Of a stretch of 64,000 bases of DNA, positions 51,760-60,843 are shown piece after piece (within the stretch, counting starts at the first letter, position 1; each line of letters begins with the position of its first letter). The notes beneath the pieces were generated by a model. It had not been told where the DNA came from. It made no database searches and worked only from the letters and a program-made list of their open reading frames with translations. The DNA comes from FACHB-T130 sp042747725 (GTDB lineage: Bacteria; Cyanobacteriota; Cyanobacteriia; Cyanobacteriales; FACHB-T130), in the NCBI RefSeq assembly GCF_042747725.1, contig NZ_JBHZGO010000085.1:73908-137907 (forward strand). Direction: 5' to 3'. The translations under genes and the position numbers were made by a program.

Positions 51760-52275
51760 GTGGCTCAAGATTTATACTTTTATAAGCAAAAAATATTTTC
51801 TAAAAAGGTAGCTCGGCTTTTTTCACAAGAAGAGCTTCATAGCGCGGTAAAAGCATTACTTGCCAACCGAGATTTGGAAGATGACACAAAGCTCCGAGGT
51901 GAACTATTTGAGGAAGTTTTAATCGACTTTGATGTCAGTGCTTATGAGAAAGAAATTAAGAAACTCTTAGAGACTGATACTGAGTTTATCTCGCCTCAGT
52001 CTCGTCGTTTTATGATGAATAAAAAGATTTGGTCTGTTATTCAAAAGATTGTCTTGTCTAAGTATAGTGGAATCGAGAAGAATAAGGATGAGCTGTCTGT
52101 AACTGATAGTAAACTTGATGGTAAGCTAAGGGAACTTTGTCAGCAATTGAAGAACCAGCCTAATAGTGATAGCAAACCTGCCAATAATTCAAGTTCATCT
52201 CTTCAGTTATTAAGTGATTATTCTACTCTAGAAAAACTTTTTAAGAAAAACTTACTTTTTGTCAACATTCAGTGA
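51760..52275 (+). CDS. Unknown 171-aa protein, AT-rich island
   Basis: Unrecognised. GTG start at 51760 after GGGGGAAG. The N-terminal 110 residues are helical and charged (DLYFYKQKIFSKKVARLFSQ; FEEVLIDFDVSAYEKEIKKLL). A Lys/Gln/Ser/Asn-rich linker (NQPNSDSKPANNSSSS, about 135-150) leads to a short hydrophobic tail. No known domain. Coupled to the 119-aa gene, so their products may interact. AT-rich like its neighbours. Confidence 0.5.
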   Translation: MAQDLYFYKQKIFSKKVARLFSQEELHSAVKALLANRDLEDDTKLRGELFEEVLIDFDVSAYEKEIKKLLETDTEFISPQSRRFMMNKKIWSVIQKIVLSKYSGIEKNKDELSVTDSKLDGKLRELCQQLKNQPNSDSKPANNSSSSLQLLSDYSTLEKLFKKNLLFVNIQ

Positions 52276-52373
52276 TTACTTGAATATTTTTTTACTTTAA
52301 TTAAGTCTATCATCACTTGAATCCGCGTAATTATGATTTACGTTTGTCTTTATTTGGAAGTCAAGTTTCCCTA

Positions 52374-52886
52374 TCAAGAGGAGAGTTGTATTCCCAGAAT
52401 TCTCCGAGTTCCATAAGGGGTAATTTCATAAGTCGTTACAACATTGCCGTTGCGTTCACTTATAATATTACTTGCTTGGTGTGAGTACGTATTGTTTTGT
52501 GTTCCAATAGTTGTACCGTTATTTACGCCTATATTTACTTGTTTCCCTGAGTGATTAACATTAGATTGTTTAACACTGTTAGTGAGTTGTTGAGCTTTTA
52601 CTAACTCTATAAGCTTCTGGGATGTCTTAATAATTTCTTCGTCTTGATCAGCCTCTATTTCAATTAGCTTTTCGGTAAGAGCTGACTTCCATGCTTCAGG
52701 CTTCTTCTCATATTCAATTAAAATCATTTCAAGAATTGAGGAATCGGCTGACTTACGAATAATTTGTTGTTTAAGGAAACTATAGATATCTTTTATAGTT
52801 TCACTAATAGCCGCCCTAGTAGCCGACTCAGTAAGAAATAAAAGACCTGTTTCTATGGCTTTAATGACGAAGTTTCTATCTGTCAC
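52374..52886 (-). CDS. Unknown protein with Asn/Gly-rich repeat segment, 170 aa
   Basis: Unrecognised. Residues 1-95 are helical (TDRNFVIKAIETGLLFLTES; ISETIKDIYSFLKQQII). About 105-135 forms an Asn/Thr/Gly-rich beta-type stretch (SGKQVNIGVNNGTTIGTQNN), as seen in proteins attached to effector or NACHT/CHAT-type modules. This similarity is only in style. The gene converges on the AT-rich trio and diverges from the AbrB-type gene. The start ATG at 52886 has GGAGGACAACC before it, a strong ribosome site. Confidence 0.55.
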   Translation of the reverse strand: MTDRNFVIKAIETGLLFLTESATRAAISETIKDIYSFLKQQIIRKSADSSILEMILIEYEKKPEAWKSALTEKLIEIEADQDEEIIKTSQKLIELVKAQQLTNSVKQSNVNHSGKQVNIGVNNGTTIGTQNNTYSHQASNIISERNGNVVTTYEITPYGTRRILGIQLSS

Positions 52887-52953
52887 TGGTTGTCCTCCTG
52901 AACATTTGCAATACTAGGGGTATGAACCGTTTTCATGCAAAAACACGTCATAG

Positions 52954-52968
52954 GCTTATATTATAAGC
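52954..52968. promoter_or_regulatory. Palindrome GCTTATATTATAAGC, operator candidate
   Basis: A perfect 7-bp arm palindrome around one T, 40 bp before the AbrB-type start and 68 bp before the divergent gene. It is the right place for autoregulation by the AbrB-like protein. Confidence 0.35.
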
Positions 52969-53008
52969 TTGTTCCTATAGAGTATGCGCCCCCAGCAACA
53001 TACCGAAT

Positions 53009-53281
53009 ATGGATATACTCACACTTGAACAATTTGGTCGTCTTCTCATTCCCAACGAGATACGAGAACAACTTGGAGTGACCAGCACCACTCAGTTCAC
53101 TTTGGCAGTTCAAGACGCTAAGCTGATTCTGGAGCCTTTGCCCCAAGAGTCCAAAGTTTATCATTCAGGCACGTCATTAGTCGTTGAATCAGAGCCAACA
53201 GGTAATTTAGAAACGGCACTCGAAGAAATACGGGAAGAACGTATTAGGGAATTTATTACCAGCAGTGAGAACCCTGTTTGA
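53009..53281 (+). CDS. AbrB/MazE-type DNA-binding protein, 90 aa
   Basis: A swapped-hairpin AbrB-fold protein. The N-terminal DILTLEQFGRLLIPNEIREQLGV is the family signature: strand, Gly-Arg-Leu-Leu-Ile-Pro, helix. The C-terminal 35 residues (ETALEEIREERIREFITSS) resemble the toxin-binding tail of VapB/MazE antitoxins. No PIN/VapC or MazF gene follows; the next gene (53433) is Uma2. It may be an orphan antitoxin or a plain regulator. Confidence 0.75.
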   Translation: MDILTLEQFGRLLIPNEIREQLGVTSTTQFTLAVQDAKLILEPLPQESKVYHSGTSLVVESEPTGNLETALEEIREERIREFITSSENPV

Positions 53282-53432
53282 TACCAGGCGTCCTATATAT
53301 TGTGATGGCTCGACTTGTGCAAGTGCCGCAGTAAGAGAGTACACTTTTCAACTCACGATGCCTATCAAAAACCTGGGTTCAGCTGCCCCGCCTAGCTAAG
53401 ATACAAGCAGTAAGTTACCAGAGGGAGTCGTC

Positions 53433-54122
53433 ATGGTACAGTACAACCCGTTGCAGTATCTTCCCAGTGCTGAAGAACTGCCCGACTCAGACGATACCCC
53501 AGTGGATAATGAACTGCAAATCCTCATCCCTATCCTGCTACGAGGAATCTTAGCTTTAGTGTGGGCAGACCGCAGAGACTGGTTTTTCGGAGTCAACATG
53601 GGAGTGTACTACGAGCCAAACCAGGCGGCAATTGTACCGGATGGCTTTCTCAGTCTAAGAGTAGAGCGATTTAAGCCGAATGGTAAGGTGCGACTTAGCT
53701 ACGTCCTTTGGCAAGAAAACAATATTGTCCCGCAGTGGGTATTAGAAGTTGTCTCGAAAACTCCAGGCGGTGAGTATGACCAGAAGATGACAAAGTATGC
53801 CCAACTCGGCGTGCTGTACTACCTCATCTATAACCCCGATTACGGCAAACGAGATAAGCACGACTCGTTTGAAGTGTATCGTCTAGAGAATGGTGTCTAC
53901 GAGCGTCAGATGGGTTCCCCGGTATGGATGCCAGAAATTGAGCTGGGAATAGGGTGCGAGGTTGGTACTCATGAAGGATACACCAGAGAGTGGTTGTATT
54001 GGTACGACCAAAATGGCAATAAACTCTCTACCCCCGGAGAAGTTGCACAGCAGGAGCGTCAACGGGCAGAGCGTTTGGCGGAGCGACTGCGACAGATGGG
54101 AGTTGACCCCGATATTCTGTAG
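53433..54122 (+). CDS. Uma2-family (DUF820) endonuclease-like protein
   Basis: A 229-aa PD-(D/E)XK fold protein of the expanded cyanobacterial Uma2/DUF820 family. Active-site candidates are PD at 69-70, LEVVSKTP (E105) and a Lys about 118-121 (QKMTKYAQLG). The C-terminal 40 residues form a charged helix (EVAQQERQRAERLAERLRQ), common in this family. Function of these nucleases is unclear. ATG 53433 with GAGGGAG upstream. Adjacent to the AbrB-like gene, but no shared function is shown. Confidence 0.85.
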   Translation: MVQYNPLQYLPSAEELPDSDDTPVDNELQILIPILLRGILALVWADRRDWFFGVNMGVYYEPNQAAIVPDGFLSLRVERFKPNGKVRLSYVLWQENNIVPQWVLEVVSKTPGGEYDQKMTKYAQLGVLYYLIYNPDYGKRDKHDSFEVYRLENGVYERQMGSPVWMPEIELGIGCEVGTHEGYTREWLYWYDQNGNKLSTPGEVAQQERQRAERLAERLRQMGVDPDIL

Positions 54123-54134
54123 AAATGCGATCGC

Positions 54135-55472
54135 TTATCGCTGAGTCACTAACATCTTCATCCCATGTTTTGGGCGGAGTGTTAACGAGGGTTGCAGCAC
54201 CACCGGATAGTCTGGTTGTAGCGTCAGGCGGAATCTTTGCGCGATCGCGACTAGTAGTAAACTTGCCTCCATCATCGCAAAAGCCTTGCCAATACAGATG
54301 TGTTGACCGCCACCAAAGGGAAAATAAGCAAAGGTGGGCAACTTCTTGATCAAATTATCTGCCCAACGATCGGGGTGAAAAACTTCTGGATTTTCAAAGA
54401 AGCGAGGATCTCGGTGCATCGCCCACTGATTGATAAACACAGTTGTACCCGCTTTTACCTCATACCCCCCCAGAACGCAGTCTTCTACAGCAAGTCGGCT
54501 CATTCCCCACACCGGCGGATACAATCGCATTGATTCCAGCACAACTCGCTCTGTGTAAGGCAACTGACGTAAATCGGCAACCGTGGGTGCGCGATCGCCC
54601 AACACTGTCTTTAATTCCTCTTGCAATTTCGCTTCTACTTCTGGGTGCTGTGCAAGTAGAAACCATGTCCATGTCATGGCGTTAGCAGTCGTTTCGTGCC
54701 CCGCCAAAAATAGAGTCATTGCCTCATCTCGCACTTGCTGATTCGTCATCCCAGTTCCATCAGATTCATCCCGCACCTGAAGTAACAGCGAGAGTAAATC
54801 GCCCGTATCTTTGTTACCACTGGCTCGTCGCTCGTTAATAATGCGATAGACAATCGCATCTAATTGTTCAATTGCTCGTTGGTAGCGCAAGTTACTAGGA
54901 GTAGGCACCCAACCTGGAAGGAAATATTGATTGAGCAGATCGGCATTAAAATCCATCACTGCATTTAGCGCCGCCTGCACCCCTTCCGCTTCATCCTTAA
55001 TATCAACATCAAACAGTGTTTTTGACACAATTTCTTCGGTCAACAACATCATATCTTGATGAATATCGCGGATTTCGCCATCGTGCCATTGGTCAATTAA
55101 TTGCTGAGTATAAGCAACCATCACCTTTCCATAGGCGACAATTCGTTCCTGATGAAAAGCTGGTTGAACCAGACGGCGTTGACGCTGCCAAAAGTCGCCT
55201 TCACTGGTCAGTAAGCCGTTGCCTACAACGCGCAATCCGCGTCGGTATACGCTACTTTTAACAAAGTTGGGGTATTGAGTGACTAATACTTGTTCGATCA
55301 AGTCGGGATGGTTCACTAAAAAAGCTGTAAATGGACCGAACTGCCAGCGAACCAAGTCGCCATACTCCCTAGCACATTGGCTAAAGAACTTAAGTGGATC
55401 GCGGTTTATTTCTGGAAGATGACCTACAAGAAAATGACCTTTAGGGCCAGGTGGTAAATGTACTGCGGGCAT
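54135..55472 (-). CDS. Cytochrome P450
   Basis: A 445-aa P450 of the type that I associate with cyanobacterial CYP110 enzymes. It has the proline-rich N-terminus LPPGPKGHFLVGHL, C-helix WQRQRRLVQPAFH, I-helix LFLAGHETTANAMTW, ExxR (ESMR) and the heme motif FPFGGGQHICIG with C393. It is a monooxygenase that needs ferredoxin and reductase partners. The substrate could be a fatty acid or terpenoid. The frame is also open from a TTG at 55478; ATG 55472 is preferred. The upstream MITE D sits 31 bp before the start and could affect its promoter. Confidence 0.9.
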   Translation of the reverse strand: MPAVHLPPGPKGHFLVGHLPEINRDPLKFFSQCAREYGDLVRWQFGPFTAFLVNHPDLIEQVLVTQYPNFVKSSVYRRGLRVVGNGLLTSEGDFWQRQRRLVQPAFHQERIVAYGKVMVAYTQQLIDQWHDGEIRDIHQDMMLLTEEIVSKTLFDVDIKDEAEGVQAALNAVMDFNADLLNQYFLPGWVPTPSNLRYQRAIEQLDAIVYRIINERRASGNKDTGDLLSLLLQVRDESDGTGMTNQQVRDEAMTLFLAGHETTANAMTWTWFLLAQHPEVEAKLQEELKTVLGDRAPTVADLRQLPYTERVVLESMRLYPPVWGMSRLAVEDCVLGGYEVKAGTTVFINQWAMHRDPRFFENPEVFHPDRWADNLIKKLPTFAYFPFGGGQHICIGKAFAMMEASLLLVAIAQRFRLTLQPDYPVVLQPSLTLRPKHGMKMLVTQR

Positions 55473-55478
55473 AAACAA

Positions 55479-56083
55479 CTCGGTTAAAAATGCTTTTGTG
55501 GATCAGGACTTACGCAAAGCTTATACATATAGCGTTTTTTCGGGTTCAATCCCCTGTGGTTGCCCTCAGATGTAGCGCAAGTTGCGTAAGTCCTGTGGAT
55601 AATCAATTGGTTTTATGGCTGCTCATGCCGAAAAATTGCTATCATCTCGGTTTTTGTTGAGTTATAGCTGTTCAAAACCGAAAATTCTCATTCTGTTTTC
55701 CTACCTTGATTGAATTTCTGATGCTTTCTACGGTTCAATTTACTGGCATCGTAGTGAAGAGTTACGATTTGCCTAATCCACCTAGGGATAGAGAAAGCGC
55801 TCGATAGAAAGAGAGAGTTAATAGCCTAGGAGCGATCGCCTATTCTCCATCGGTTAGGTTAAAGCACGAAACACAGCCTCATCCTCTTTATTTCCTAACG
55901 CTAGTGTCAACAAGTGGCGTTTGAGGTCACAAAAACCACCAATACGGCTGGATTTAGCGTTAGATTTCGCTTTGGCTAAACCCAACTCACAAGGTGAAAG
56001 TATGTAGGTTATTTAATCGCCGATCCTCACAAACGGTATTTCAGAATGTAGAAAATGTGTTGCCCTGAGTAGTGTCGTGGCGA
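55479..56083. other. Intergenic region with MITE D
   Basis: Apart from MITE D, I see no gene or named motif. The 500 bp after the element contain HIP1 sites and no open frame worth calling. Confidence 0.5.
55504..55595. mobile_element. MITE copy D
   Basis: 92 bp with both CAGGACTTACGCAA-type ends intact. The target duplication TGGAT is at 55499-55503 and 55596-55600. The interior is a variant (GCCCTCAGATGTAGCGCAAG). Confidence 0.88.
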
Positions 56084-56629
56084 TTACTTCTGGACTGTAC
56101 CATCAGGCATCGTTACTTCTTCTAAGCGTGCTTCACTCAAATCGGTGTCAATTACAGCCGCATTGGTCAGGTTTGTCTTCAGCAAAACTGCCCCAGCCAA
56201 ATTTGCTTTGAGCAGAATCGCTCCTGTTAAAATTGCGCCAAATAGAATGGCTTCGCAGAGATTTGCGTGCCTTAAATTGGTTTGACTCAGGTTCGCTCCA
56301 CCTAATACGGCTCGGTTTAAGTTTACCTGCTTCAAATTGGCTCCTGTAAGATTGGCACCGCTGAGATTTGCTCCCGCTAAATTCGCTCCCTCCAGGTTTG
56401 CCCCCGTTAAATCTGCATCCTTCAATTTCGCCCTTCTCAGGTCTGCTTGTTGTAGGTCTACGCCACGCAGATTTGCACCCCTGAGGTTGATCATGCTTAG
56501 ATTGGCTCGACTGAACTTCGCTCCATCCAGACAAGCAAAGGTGAGTTTTTCTCGGTATAGATTCGCTTGCCTAAAGTCCCTTTGCCCTGCTGCATACTTG
56601 CTTCTGAGTGTCTCAGCATTCATATTCAC
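56084..56629 (-). CDS. Pentapeptide-repeat protein
   Basis: The 181-aa protein consists mostly of A(D/N)LXX pentapeptides (ANLSMINLRGANLRGVDL; ANLEGANLAGANLSGANL) forming a right-handed quadrilateral beta helix. The N-terminal 30 residues (LRSKYAAGQRDFRQANLYR) cap it. There is no signal peptide. The function of cyanobacterial members is mostly unknown. Codon use matches its surroundings. Located alone between two AT-rich spacers. Confidence 0.85.
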   Translation of the reverse strand: MNMNAETLRSKYAAGQRDFRQANLYREKLTFACLDGAKFSRANLSMINLRGANLRGVDLQQADLRRAKLKDADLTGANLEGANLAGANLSGANLTGANLKQVNLNRAVLGGANLSQTNLRHANLCEAILFGAILTGAILLKANLAGAVLLKTNLTNAAVIDTDLSEARLEEVTMPDGTVQK

Positions 56630-57254
56630 TACTTCCTAGGTGACAGTTAACAATCTTGTTCATTACCCAGTGAATGTTAATGTCCTGCAATAAGTTCCCT
56701 AGTTGCTTTTTGCGGGACTCCCAGAAAGCCGTTTTTCAACCACGCAAAGCAAGACAGCAAGCTCATGCTATTTTCTCTCCAAGTATTTTTTAATAAATGT
56801 TTAATCTTACTTCTACCTCTAATTTAGGGAATAAATCGTGAAGATATGTCTGATGCTGAGCCAAAGATTTGTAAATCGGGCAGCCAACCTTAAAAAGTTG
56901 TTACTTTTTAATAAAAATAACGGCTTACTATGCATTTATTTACCAAATATGCGTAACAAAAATTATCAATATTATGTGGATTTTTAGGGCATGGCACTGC
57001 TGTAACCCTGAGATAATGAACGATTAGCCGCTATAAAGAGTTATGTTTATTTCCACGACTTTGCTTAATAAAAAACTATAAAAATCATTAGCCAAAATAT
57101 AATAATTTTGGGTTTAAATCAAAGATTTACACAATTCGCTTAGGCACTGGTTTTGTGAAGACGCTCTAGCCAATACTCCCCGGCGTGTCAGCCTAAAGTC
57201 GGTTATGACAGGATTGGGAGTAGCAACAGACCGCTGTTAAACGGAGATTTATAC
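56630..57254. other. AT-rich intergenic region before glgP
   Basis: About 625 bp, clearly more AT-rich than the surrounding genes (AATAAAAAACTATAAAAATC runs). I see no gene or clear repeat. Promoters of glgP and the pentapeptide gene should lie here; no precise site is claimed. Confidence 0.5.
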
Positions 57255-59885
57255 ATGACAGAAAGTAGTCATCAGCCCTCGCAGGGAGGGCGTTTTGAGC
57301 CGCAGTATGACGGGCACGCCGACCACCTGAAGACACCCATTGAACCCATTGAACCCGTTGAAGTCCAGGTGGAAGACGATCGGACTGGGATGACGGTAGC
57401 GACCCTGAAACGGGCGTTTGCAGATAACCTGTATTATTTGCTGGCAAAGGATGAGTATTGGGCGACGCCCCACGATTACTACATGGCGATCGCTTATACC
57501 GTGCGCGATCGCTTGCTGCACCGATGGATTAACACGGTCAGAACCTACATCGACAAAGATGTCAAAGCCGTATTTTACCTATCGGCAGAGTTCTTGATGG
57601 GTCGTCAGTTGGACAATAACCTACTCAATTTAGGTTTGTACGAACGGGCACGCCAAGCTATCCACGAGTCCGGACTCGACATCAATGACCTCAAAATACT
57701 CGAAGCAGAACCCGGACTCGGCAATGGGGGTTTAGGGCGTCTGGCGGCTTGTTTTCTCGACTCCCTCGCCACCTTAGAAATTCCGGCAGTTGGCTACGGC
57801 ATTCGCTACGAATTCGGAATCTTTGAGCAATGGATTCAGGATGGCGCTCAAGTCGAACACCCCGACAAATGGCTCCGATTTGGCAACCCTTGGGAAATTC
57901 GCCGCTCAGAATTAACAGTTGAAGTGAACTTCGGCGGATATACAGAAGCTTACAGCGATGGGCAAGGTCGCTATCGGGTGCGTTGGATTCCCCAGCGAAA
58001 AATCTTGGGGACGCCCTACGATACGCCCGTATCTGGGTACAACAACAATACAGTAAATACGTTGCGCCTCTGGCGTGCGGGTGCTTCTGAAGAGTTTGAC
58101 TTCCAGATTTTCGACAGCGGTGACTATGCCGGTGCCGTTACCAACAAGATATTTTCTGAGAATATCTCAAAAGTTCTCTATCCCAACGACAACACCTCTC
58201 AGGGTCGGCAACTGCGCCTAGAACAGCAGTATTTCTTCGTCAGTTGTTCCCTTCAAGACATTATCAATACGCATCGGCGCATCCACCAGACTTTTGATCG
58301 CTTCCACGAGAAGGTCGCTATCCAGCTAAACGACACGCACCCATCGATTGGGGTTGCCGAACTGATGCGGTTGCTGGTGGATGAGTACGATTTGGGTTGG
58401 AACCGAGCTTGGTACATCACCCGGCGCGTCTTCGCCTACACGAACCATACACTGCTCTCTGAGGCTCTAGAACGTTGGCCTGTGAGCTTGTTTGAGCGTC
58501 TGTTGCCTCGGCACTTAGAGATTATCTATGAAATTAACCGCCACTTTCTCGATGAGGTGCGTGCCAAGTATCCGGGCGATGAGGCGCGGGTGGGGAGATT
58601 GTCAATTATTGAGGAAGGTGCCCAGAAGTACGTCCGCATGGCGCATTTAGCTTGCGTAGGGAGCCATTCCATCAATGGGGTGGCAGCACTACATACAGAT
58701 TTGCTCAAAGCGGATGTCTTGCGAGATTTCTACGAATTGTGGCCCGAAAAGTTTAATAACAAAACGAACGGGGTGACACCGCGTCGGTGGTTGTTGCTGA
58801 GCAATCCCCATCTGTCTGAGCTGATTACACAGAAGATTGGCAAGGATTGGGTAACGCAACTCGATCAACTCAAGCAGCTAGAAGCGTTTGTTGATGATGC
58901 TGAGTTTTGCTCTAGCTTCTCGTCGATTAAACGCAAAAATAAGCAAGACTTGGCAGAGTACATTCTGCTCTACAACGACATTGAAGTAAATCCAGATTCC
59001 CTGTTTGATATTCAGGTGAAACGGATTCACGAGTACAAGCGTCAGCTGTTGAACGTGCTGTACATTATTACGCTGTACAACCGGATCAAAAAAGATCCCA
59101 ATGTTGATATTTTGCCCCGGACTTTTATTTTTGCAGGCAAGTCGGCTCCCGGCTACTACATTGCCAAACTGGTCATTCAGTTGATTAATTCGGTGGCGAA
59201 AGTCGTCAATGATGACCCGGATGTGCGCGATCGCATTAAGGTTGTTTTCTTGGCAAATTTCTCTGTCTCTCTCGGTCAGCGAGTTTATCCAGCCGCCGAT
59301 CTTTCCGAGCAAATTTCCACAGCTGGCAAAGAAGCTTCCGGCACCGGCAATATGAAGTTTGCGATGAATGGGGCGCTTACCATCGGGACGCTGGACGGTG
59401 CCAACATCGAGATCCGCCAAGAAGTCGGACCTGAAAACTTTTTCTTATTTGGCTTGACAACTCACGAAGTTTATGAGTTGAAAGCCAGAGGATACAACCC
59501 GCGAGACTATTACCATAACAACGCCGAACTGCGAGAAATCATCGACGCGATCGCTTCCGGCTACTTCTCCCCCGACAATCCCGCCCTTTTCAAACCAATT
59601 GTAGAATCGCTGCTTGACAGGGATGAGTATATGCTCTTTGCCGACTACCAGGCGTATATTGACTGCCAGGAAGAAGTCAGCCAAGCTTATCGAGACGCAC
59701 ACAACTGGACTCGAATGTCAATTCTCAACGTTGCTCGCACGGGTAAATTTTCCTCAGACCGCACCATTCGAGAGTATTGCCAAGAAATTTGGAACGTCAA
59801 GCCAGTCAAGATAGATTTGAAAGAGTATCAACCGCATACAGCGGGTTTGAAGGTGAAGGGGCAACCCAAGCGCCCTGTGCTTTAA
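57255..59885 (+). CDS. glgP: Glycogen/alpha-glucan phosphorylase
   Basis: A PLP enzyme that cleaves alpha-1,4 glucan to glucose-1-phosphate, the main route of glycogen use in the dark. The 876-aa protein has NLLNLGLYERARQAI, the active-site region EPGLGNGGLGRLAACFLDS, QLNDTHPSIGVAELMRLL and the PLP lysine K701 in GTGNMKFAMNGALTIGTLDG. GGAG eight bases before ATG 57255 supports the start. The N-terminal 30 residues are a low-complexity tail (HLKTPIEPIEPVEVQ). Nothing unusual is seen in the catalytic core. Confidence 0.95.
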   Translation: MTESSHQPSQGGRFEPQYDGHADHLKTPIEPIEPVEVQVEDDRTGMTVATLKRAFADNLYYLLAKDEYWATPHDYYMAIAYTVRDRLLHRWINTVRTYIDKDVKAVFYLSAEFLMGRQLDNNLLNLGLYERARQAIHESGLDINDLKILEAEPGLGNGGLGRLAACFLDSLATLEIPAVGYGIRYEFGIFEQWIQDGAQVEHPDKWLRFGNPWEIRRSELTVEVNFGGYTEAYSDGQGRYRVRWIPQRKILGTPYDTPVSGYNNNTVNTLRLWRAGASEEFDFQIFDSGDYAGAVTNKIFSENISKVLYPNDNTSQGRQLRLEQQYFFVSCSLQDIINTHRRIHQTFDRFHEKVAIQLNDTHPSIGVAELMRLLVDEYDLGWNRAWYITRRVFAYTNHTLLSEALERWPVSLFERLLPRHLEIIYEINRHFLDEVRAKYPGDEARVGRLSIIEEGAQKYVRMAHLACVGSHSINGVAALHTDLLKADVLRDFYELWPEKFNNKTNGVTPRRWLLLSNPHLSELITQKIGKDWVTQLDQLKQLEAFVDDAEFCSSFSSIKRKNKQDLAEYILLYNDIEVNPDSLFDIQVKRIHEYKRQLLNVLYIITLYNRIKKDPNVDILPRTFIFAGKSAPGYYIAKLVIQLINSVAKVVNDDPDVRDRIKVVFLANFSVSLGQRVYPAADLSEQISTAGKEASGTGNMKFAMNGALTIGTLDGANIEIRQEVGPENFFLFGLTTHEVYELKARGYNPRDYYHNNAELREIIDAIASGYFSPDNPALFKPIVESLLDRDEYMLFADYQAYIDCQEEVSQAYRDAHNWTRMSILNVARTGKFSSDRTIREYCQEIWNVKPVKIDLKEYQPHTAGLKVKGQPKRPVL

Positions 59886-59994
59886 TTAACCACTTGTAAG
59901 TAAGCGGGTACGTCCCAAGTAGGCGACAGCGCGACAGCTGATTCAGTTGCATATTGCTCATTAAAATGACGATCCAGGCTGCTGAAGAAACTCT

Positions 59995-60086
59995 CAGGAC
60001 TTACGCAAAGCTTATACATATAGTGTTCTTGTCGGTTCAATCCCTCGTGGTTGCCCCTAAATAATGGTGATGTTGCGTAAGTCCTG
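59995..60086. mobile_element. MITE copy E, inserted in the 3' end of the DUF924 gene
   Basis: 92 bp, CAGGACTTACGCAA ends, with target duplication ACTCT at 59990-59994 and 60087-60091. It lies inside the last codons of the DUF924 gene (minus strand) and supplies 16 new codons and its stop. Confidence 0.9.
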
Positions 60087-60645
60087 ACTCTGCCTCTTGG
60101 GGCGTTGTCTCTCGATCGAGAATCTGATTACGATGAGGAAATCGCCCAAACCGTTCAATTACCTCGAAGTGTCGAACTGCGTAGGAAATGTACGCAATAC
60201 TGTCAGGATCGTCGCTCAGTTGCTGAAATAACTCCACTGATTGACGCTGATGTTCGAGATTTTCACTATGTTCAAACGGTAAGTAATTGAAGCATCGCTG
60301 AATTGGCAGCAGTTCTCGATCGAAGCCATTGGCAACTGCGTACTGTGCCGCAGACAGAGCAAGGCTATCGGTAGCGAAGGCTATTGCAGTCCCGCGAAAC
60401 AAATTCCTGGGAAATTGATCTAATAGCAGTATTAGTGCCAGACAGCTTTGGGGTGATTCCTTCCAGCGATTTAACCGATCCGCTGCGGCTAGTTCGTAGT
60501 CTTGTAAGAAGCGGGTTCGGATCTCCTCATCAAACTGCGGTTTTTTGGTAAACCAGACTTGACGGGGTTTTCCATAACCCGCCTCATCGGGCTTGCCAAA
60601 CCAAAAATCCAAAATTTCATTGATTTGTAAGCTGACCCCACGCAT
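60037..60645 (-). CDS. DUF924-family protein with MITE-encoded C-terminus
   Basis: A 202-aa DUF924 protein (helical, TPR-like). It has EILDFWFGKPDEAGYGKPRQ, LALILLLDQFPRNLFRGTAIAF and SAVRHFEVIERFGRFPHRNQ-type motifs (written here YAVRHFEVIERFGRFPHRNQ). The last 16 residues, SGLTQHHHYLGATTRD, come from MITE E. Deleting the element and one copy of the duplicated ACTCT restores a frame that reads ...TTPQEAEFLQQPGSSF and stops at 59961. That ending is the one I associate with intact family members. The core is complete, so the protein may still fold. Function of the family is unknown to me. Confidence 0.88.
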   Translation of the reverse strand: MRGVSLQINEILDFWFGKPDEAGYGKPRQVWFTKKPQFDEEIRTRFLQDYELAAADRLNRWKESPQSCLALILLLDQFPRNLFRGTAIAFATDSLALSAAQYAVANGFDRELLPIQRCFNYLPFEHSENLEHQRQSVELFQQLSDDPDSIAYISYAVRHFEVIERFGRFPHRNQILDRETTPQEAESGLTQHHHYLGATTRD

Positions 60646-60745
60646 AGAATGCGGGGGATGAAAGCCCTAGCCCATAACTTGCACTAAACAACAAGCCAGT
60701 ACCGAGCGTTCGGGAAGGCTTACAAGCGCTCCCCCAAGACTAGAA

Positions 60746-60838
60746 CAGGACTTACGCAAAGTTTATACATATAGCCTTTTGTAGGGGCAATCCCCCTGTG
60801 GTTGCGGTGGCAGATGTGGTGCTGTTGCGTAAGTCCTG
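60746..60838. mobile_element. MITE copy F
   Basis: 93 bp with CAGGACTTACGCAA ends, carrying GTTTATACATATAGCC in its left half and GGTGGCAGATGTGGTG in its right. No matching 5-bp flank is seen (TAGAA, AAATA). It lies directly next to the tnpB relic. Confidence 0.85.
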
Positions 60839-60843
60839 AAATA

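Noticed and set aside
53282..53432. VapC/PIN toxin gene after the AbrB-like gene
   Set aside because: No PIN motif or frame of suitable size in the 150-bp gap.
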